Assembly: GCA_038247245.1 (NCBI GenBank)
Contig: JBBRVE010000128.1
Span: 1 to 5,626 of the forward strand
Source: JAPWJZ01 sp038247245
Lineage (GTDB): Bacteria > Pseudomonadota > Alphaproteobacteria > Micavibrionales > UBA2020
Direction: 5' to 3'
Length of the DNA: 5,626 nucleotides
The translations under genes and the position numbers were made by a program. Under the pieces are notes generated by a model. That model was not told the DNA's origin, did not search any database, and worked only from the letters and a program-made list of their open reading frames with translations. Below, piece by piece: positions 3,479 through 5,626 of the stretch (position 1 is its first letter; every line of letters starts with the position of its first letter).

Positions 3479-5626
3479 TTATTTGTCTTTCGCGATATAA
3501 ACGCCGTCCCATCCTGCGGACGGCGGTGTGATCCGGTATGCGGCAATGCGCGTCTGGTAAAGCTGATAGAAAGCCGCCATATCGGGGCGCAACGCCGTGC
3601 AAGCCGCGCACATATCCTCTGCCGCATCCCAGTTGCACGCACGATAGGCCGACAGCATTTCGTTATGTTTCAAGCGCAGATCGCGGAATGCCGCGCCCTT
3701 GGCCTCATCAGATGATCCCAGCAGGGCGAAGACGCGCTCCGGCTCGCTGCGGCCTTTTACGGTCAGCAGGTCAAGTTCCAGCACCGCGAATTCCCCCGCC
3801 TGCTGGCGTGTTTCATCGGAAATCATCACGGAAATGCCATAGGCCTTGGTCTGCCCTTCCATCCGTGACGCAAGGTTGACGGTGTCGCCCAGTGCGGAAT
3901 AGGCGAAGCGTTGTTTCGACCCCATATTGCCGACCGATGCGCGGCCGCTGTTGATGCCGATGCCGGCCTTTAATTCATGGAACACGCGCCCCGCCGCAAC
4001 TGCACGCGCCTGTAGCATATCGTTCACGGGTTTCAGCGCCGTCACCATTTCAAGCGCAGCCTTGCAAGCGTTCATCGCATGGTGAGGATCATCGACGGGC
4101 GCGTTCCAGAAGGTCATCATGGCGTCGCCCATGTATTTATCGACCGTGCCGCGGTTTTCCAGCACCGCCGATGTCATGGGGGTCAGGAAATCGTTCATCA
4201 TGCGGATCAGCTCGCCCGGTTCCATGCTTTCGGAGATGGTCGTGAAATTGCGGATATCGGTGAACATGACAGATAATTCGCGTACCTCGCCGCCCAGTTT
4301 CAACTTGGTCGGGTCATCCGTCAGTTCCTCCAGCAGTTCCGGCGAAATGTAATGGCCGAAGGCGTCGCGGATTGCGCGCTTTTCCGCTTCCGACCGCAAA
4401 TTCGTCAGGATGGATGAAACGATGAAGATGACCGTGATCGCGAGCGTTGGATAAACCGGATCGAGCAGCCAGCCGTAATTCTGGTACGCATACAGCCCGC
4501 CGAAATAACCGCCGCCCGCCAGTACCGCACAGAATAGCGCCAGCGTACCCGTCCCGATAAACGGCGACAGGAAGATGATGAACAGCCCGACACCCGCAAT
4601 CACCAGCAGCTCTGCGCCATTCAGCATATCGGGGCGCATCAGGTATTGTTTGTTCAATATCTGCTCGGCGATTTCGGCATGCACCTCCACCCCCGGCAGC
4701 ACGCGGTCGAGCGGCGACGCGCGCAGGTCGAGCAGCCCCGGTGCGGATGTGCCGATAAAGGCGATCTTGTCCTTGATCCGCGCAGGATCGACCTGCCGCG
4801 CCAGCACCTTCCATGCAGGTATATATATGTCGGGGCGATGGCCGGTGTAATAAACCCAGAGGTTGCCGCGTTCATCCACAGGCAAACTATATTCGCCGGT
4901 CGATAATTCATGGATGCCAAATTTTTCATCCGTCAAAATCTTGAAGAAAGGCCGCATGGTGGCGACGCGCACCGCCTCGAGCGCCAGCGACGGATACACA
5001 TCCCGTACGCCGTCTTTCCGCGCGCTCATCAGCATCGGTACGCGGCGGATCACGCCGTCCTTGCCGGGCAGCACCATAAATCCGCCTGATCCTGCCGCCG
5101 CATCGGACAGCACCGGCAGCGGCGTCGTGAAGCCACGCACGGAAGTCACGAAATCGGCGGGGCTGCCGCCCCTCGTCATCATCGACGCCTTCAGCGCAGG
5201 ATCGCGCCCCTCGACCGGCTCGCCGGCCACGAAGCCCATCACTACATTTCCGGAGCGGGATATTTTTTCGGCGAAGACGGCATCGTTGTCGGGCAGCGCG
5301 CGCAGCGCATCCACAACGGGTTTCATGTCAGGCGTTGCGGGCAGGTTATTCGCCATCACGCCCGGCGATGTGCGGTCGGGTTCGGCAAATACAACGTCGA
5401 AAGCGGTCGATAACGCGCCCATTTCCGCCAGCGCAACGGGAAGGTCGCCCACCAACTGGCGCGGCCAAGGCCATTGCCCGTGACGGCGCAACGACTCTTC
5501 ATCGATATCGATGATGACCACCTGATTGCCCGGCTTGCGCGGCAGGGCATTGTTGTAATGGTCGAAGATCATGTTGCGCAGCTGTTCCACCGCGCGCGGG
5601 TCTTTGAAGCGCAACGCCAGCGCACC
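3479..5626 (-). CDS. CHASE2 sensor-class III adenylate/guanylate cyclase, 5' end cut off
   Basis: The frame stays open to the right edge, and the residues before the only nearby start candidate (a TTG at 5614) still fit the family. The true start and first membrane helix are therefore outside. Numbering from 5614, 711 residues are seen. A CHASE2 domain at about 1-325 includes VVIIDIDEESL, GQWPWPR and FAEPDRTSP; it should lie in the periplasm and sense an unknown signal. Three membrane helices follow at about 333-352, 354-376 and 384-404. The cyclase domain at about 440-630 has metal residues D453 (FTDIRNF) and D497 (MGDAMM), base-contacting K493, and transition-state N580 and R584 in GDTVNLASR. 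The other base-selecting position is Ser573, as in some class IIIb enzymes, where Asp or Thr is more usual. The last 70 residues resemble the TPR-like tail common in this family. Most likely product cAMP; cGMP is not excluded. Confidence 0.95.
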   Translation of the reverse strand, partial: GALALRFKDPRAVEQLRNMIFDHYNNALPRKPGNQVVIIDIDEESLRRHGQWPWPRQLVGDLPVALAEMGALSTAFDVVFAEPDRTSPGVMANNLPATPDMKPVVDALRALPDNDAVFAEKISRSGNVVMGFVAGEPVEGRDPALKASMMTRGGSPADFVTSVRGFTTPLPVLSDAAAGSGGFMVLPGKDGVIRRVPMLMSARKDGVRDVYPSLALEAVRVATMRPFFKILTDEKFGIHELSTGEYSLPVDERGNLWVYYTGHRPDIYIPAWKVLARQVDPARIKDKIAFIGTSAPGLLDLRASPLDRVLPGVEVHAEIAEQILNKQYLMRPDMLNGAELLVIAGVGLFIIFLSPFIGTGTLALFCAVLAGGGYFGGLYAYQNYGWLLDPVYPTLAITVIFIVSSILTNLRSEAEKRAIRDAFGHYISPELLEELTDDPTKLKLGGEVRELSVMFTDIRNFTTISESMEPGELIRMMNDFLTPMTSAVLENRGTVDKYMGDAMMTFWNAPVDDPHHAMNACKAALEMVTALKPVNDMLQARAVAAGRVFHELKAGIGINSGRASVGNMGSKQRFAYSALGDTVNLASRMEGQTKAYGISVMISDETRQQAGEFAVLELDLLTVKGRSEPERVFALLGSSDEAKGAAFRDLRLKHNEMLSAYRACNWDAAEDMCAACTALRPDMAAFYQLYQTRIAAYRITPPSAGWDGVYIAKDK
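3502..3525. repeat. Perfect 8-bp GC-rich inverted repeat near the cyclase stop
   Basis: CGCCGTCC at 3502-3509 and GGACGGCG at 3518-3525 are exact inverse complements around 8 nt. The repeat lies within the last 16 codons of the cyclase gene and 27 bp past the EAL stop. On the minus strand TTTATAT follows the stem, a weak U-tract, and TTTTT comes just after the cyclase stop. On the plus strand no T run follows. It may help end or protect one of the two convergent mRNAs. Confidence 0.35.

Noticed and set aside
4863..5483. A 206-codon plus-strand frame opposite the cyclase
   Set aside because: Ser/Thr/Pro-rich antisense product with no motif; the minus strand encodes a clear CHASE2 domain.
5612..5614. 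TTG at 5614 as the true cyclase start
   Set aside because: The frame is open to the edge, the preceding residues fit the family, and the expected N-terminal membrane helix is missing; the gene is cut off.
1..5626. CRISPR array, tRNA, rRNA, insertion sequence or prophage signs
   Set aside because: No regularly spaced repeats, cloverleaf, transposase or integrase motifs seen on either strand.

Overview
The window looks like chromosomal DNA from an alphaproteobacterium. Coding DNA is GC-rich and all five genes have ordinary bacterial family matches. The CHASE2-adenylate cyclase type is common in that class. Three GANTC sites (the CcrM methylation motif of Alphaproteobacteria) are packed into 30 bp of one intergenic region. 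The taxonomic call is inference, and I cannot name a genus.

Layout, left to right. (1) 1-495, plus strand: the C-terminal 164 residues of an HvfC/BufC-type protein (old DUF2063), the partner of MNIO (DUF692) peptide-modifying enzymes; the rest of its operon lies off the left edge. (2) 496-930: a gene-free, mostly AT-rich stretch. It holds the GANTC cluster, a perfect 12-bp inverted repeat with more AATGC repeats beside it, a 17-bp-spaced promoter candidate and a strong intrinsic terminator only 47 bp before the next gene. (3) 931-1710, plus: a TauE/SafE (TSUP) family permease. (4) 1684-2103, minus: a small DUF3307 membrane protein whose end overlaps the permease end by 27 bp. (5) 2104-2245: a divergent intergenic region with a promoter candidate on each strand. 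(6) 2246-3475, plus: a cytoplasmic protein with a cyclic-nucleotide-binding domain followed by a complete EAL (cyclic-di-GMP phosphodiesterase) domain. (7) 3479-5626, minus, running off the right edge: a CHASE2 sensor, three membrane helices and a class III adenylate/guanylate cyclase.

The most coherent story is the right half. A membrane sensor-cyclase that should make cAMP sits tail to tail, 3 bp apart, with a protein that should bind a cyclic nucleotide and degrade cyclic-di-GMP. All catalytic residues I looked for are present in both, apart from a Ser for Asp/Thr change at the cyclase base-selecting position. The pair could form a local relay that turns an external signal into lower cyclic-di-GMP through cAMP. 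This is inferred from domain content and adjacency only. The left half carries the edge of a possible metallophore-type RiPP cluster and regulatory structure in 496-883 that no gene explains.
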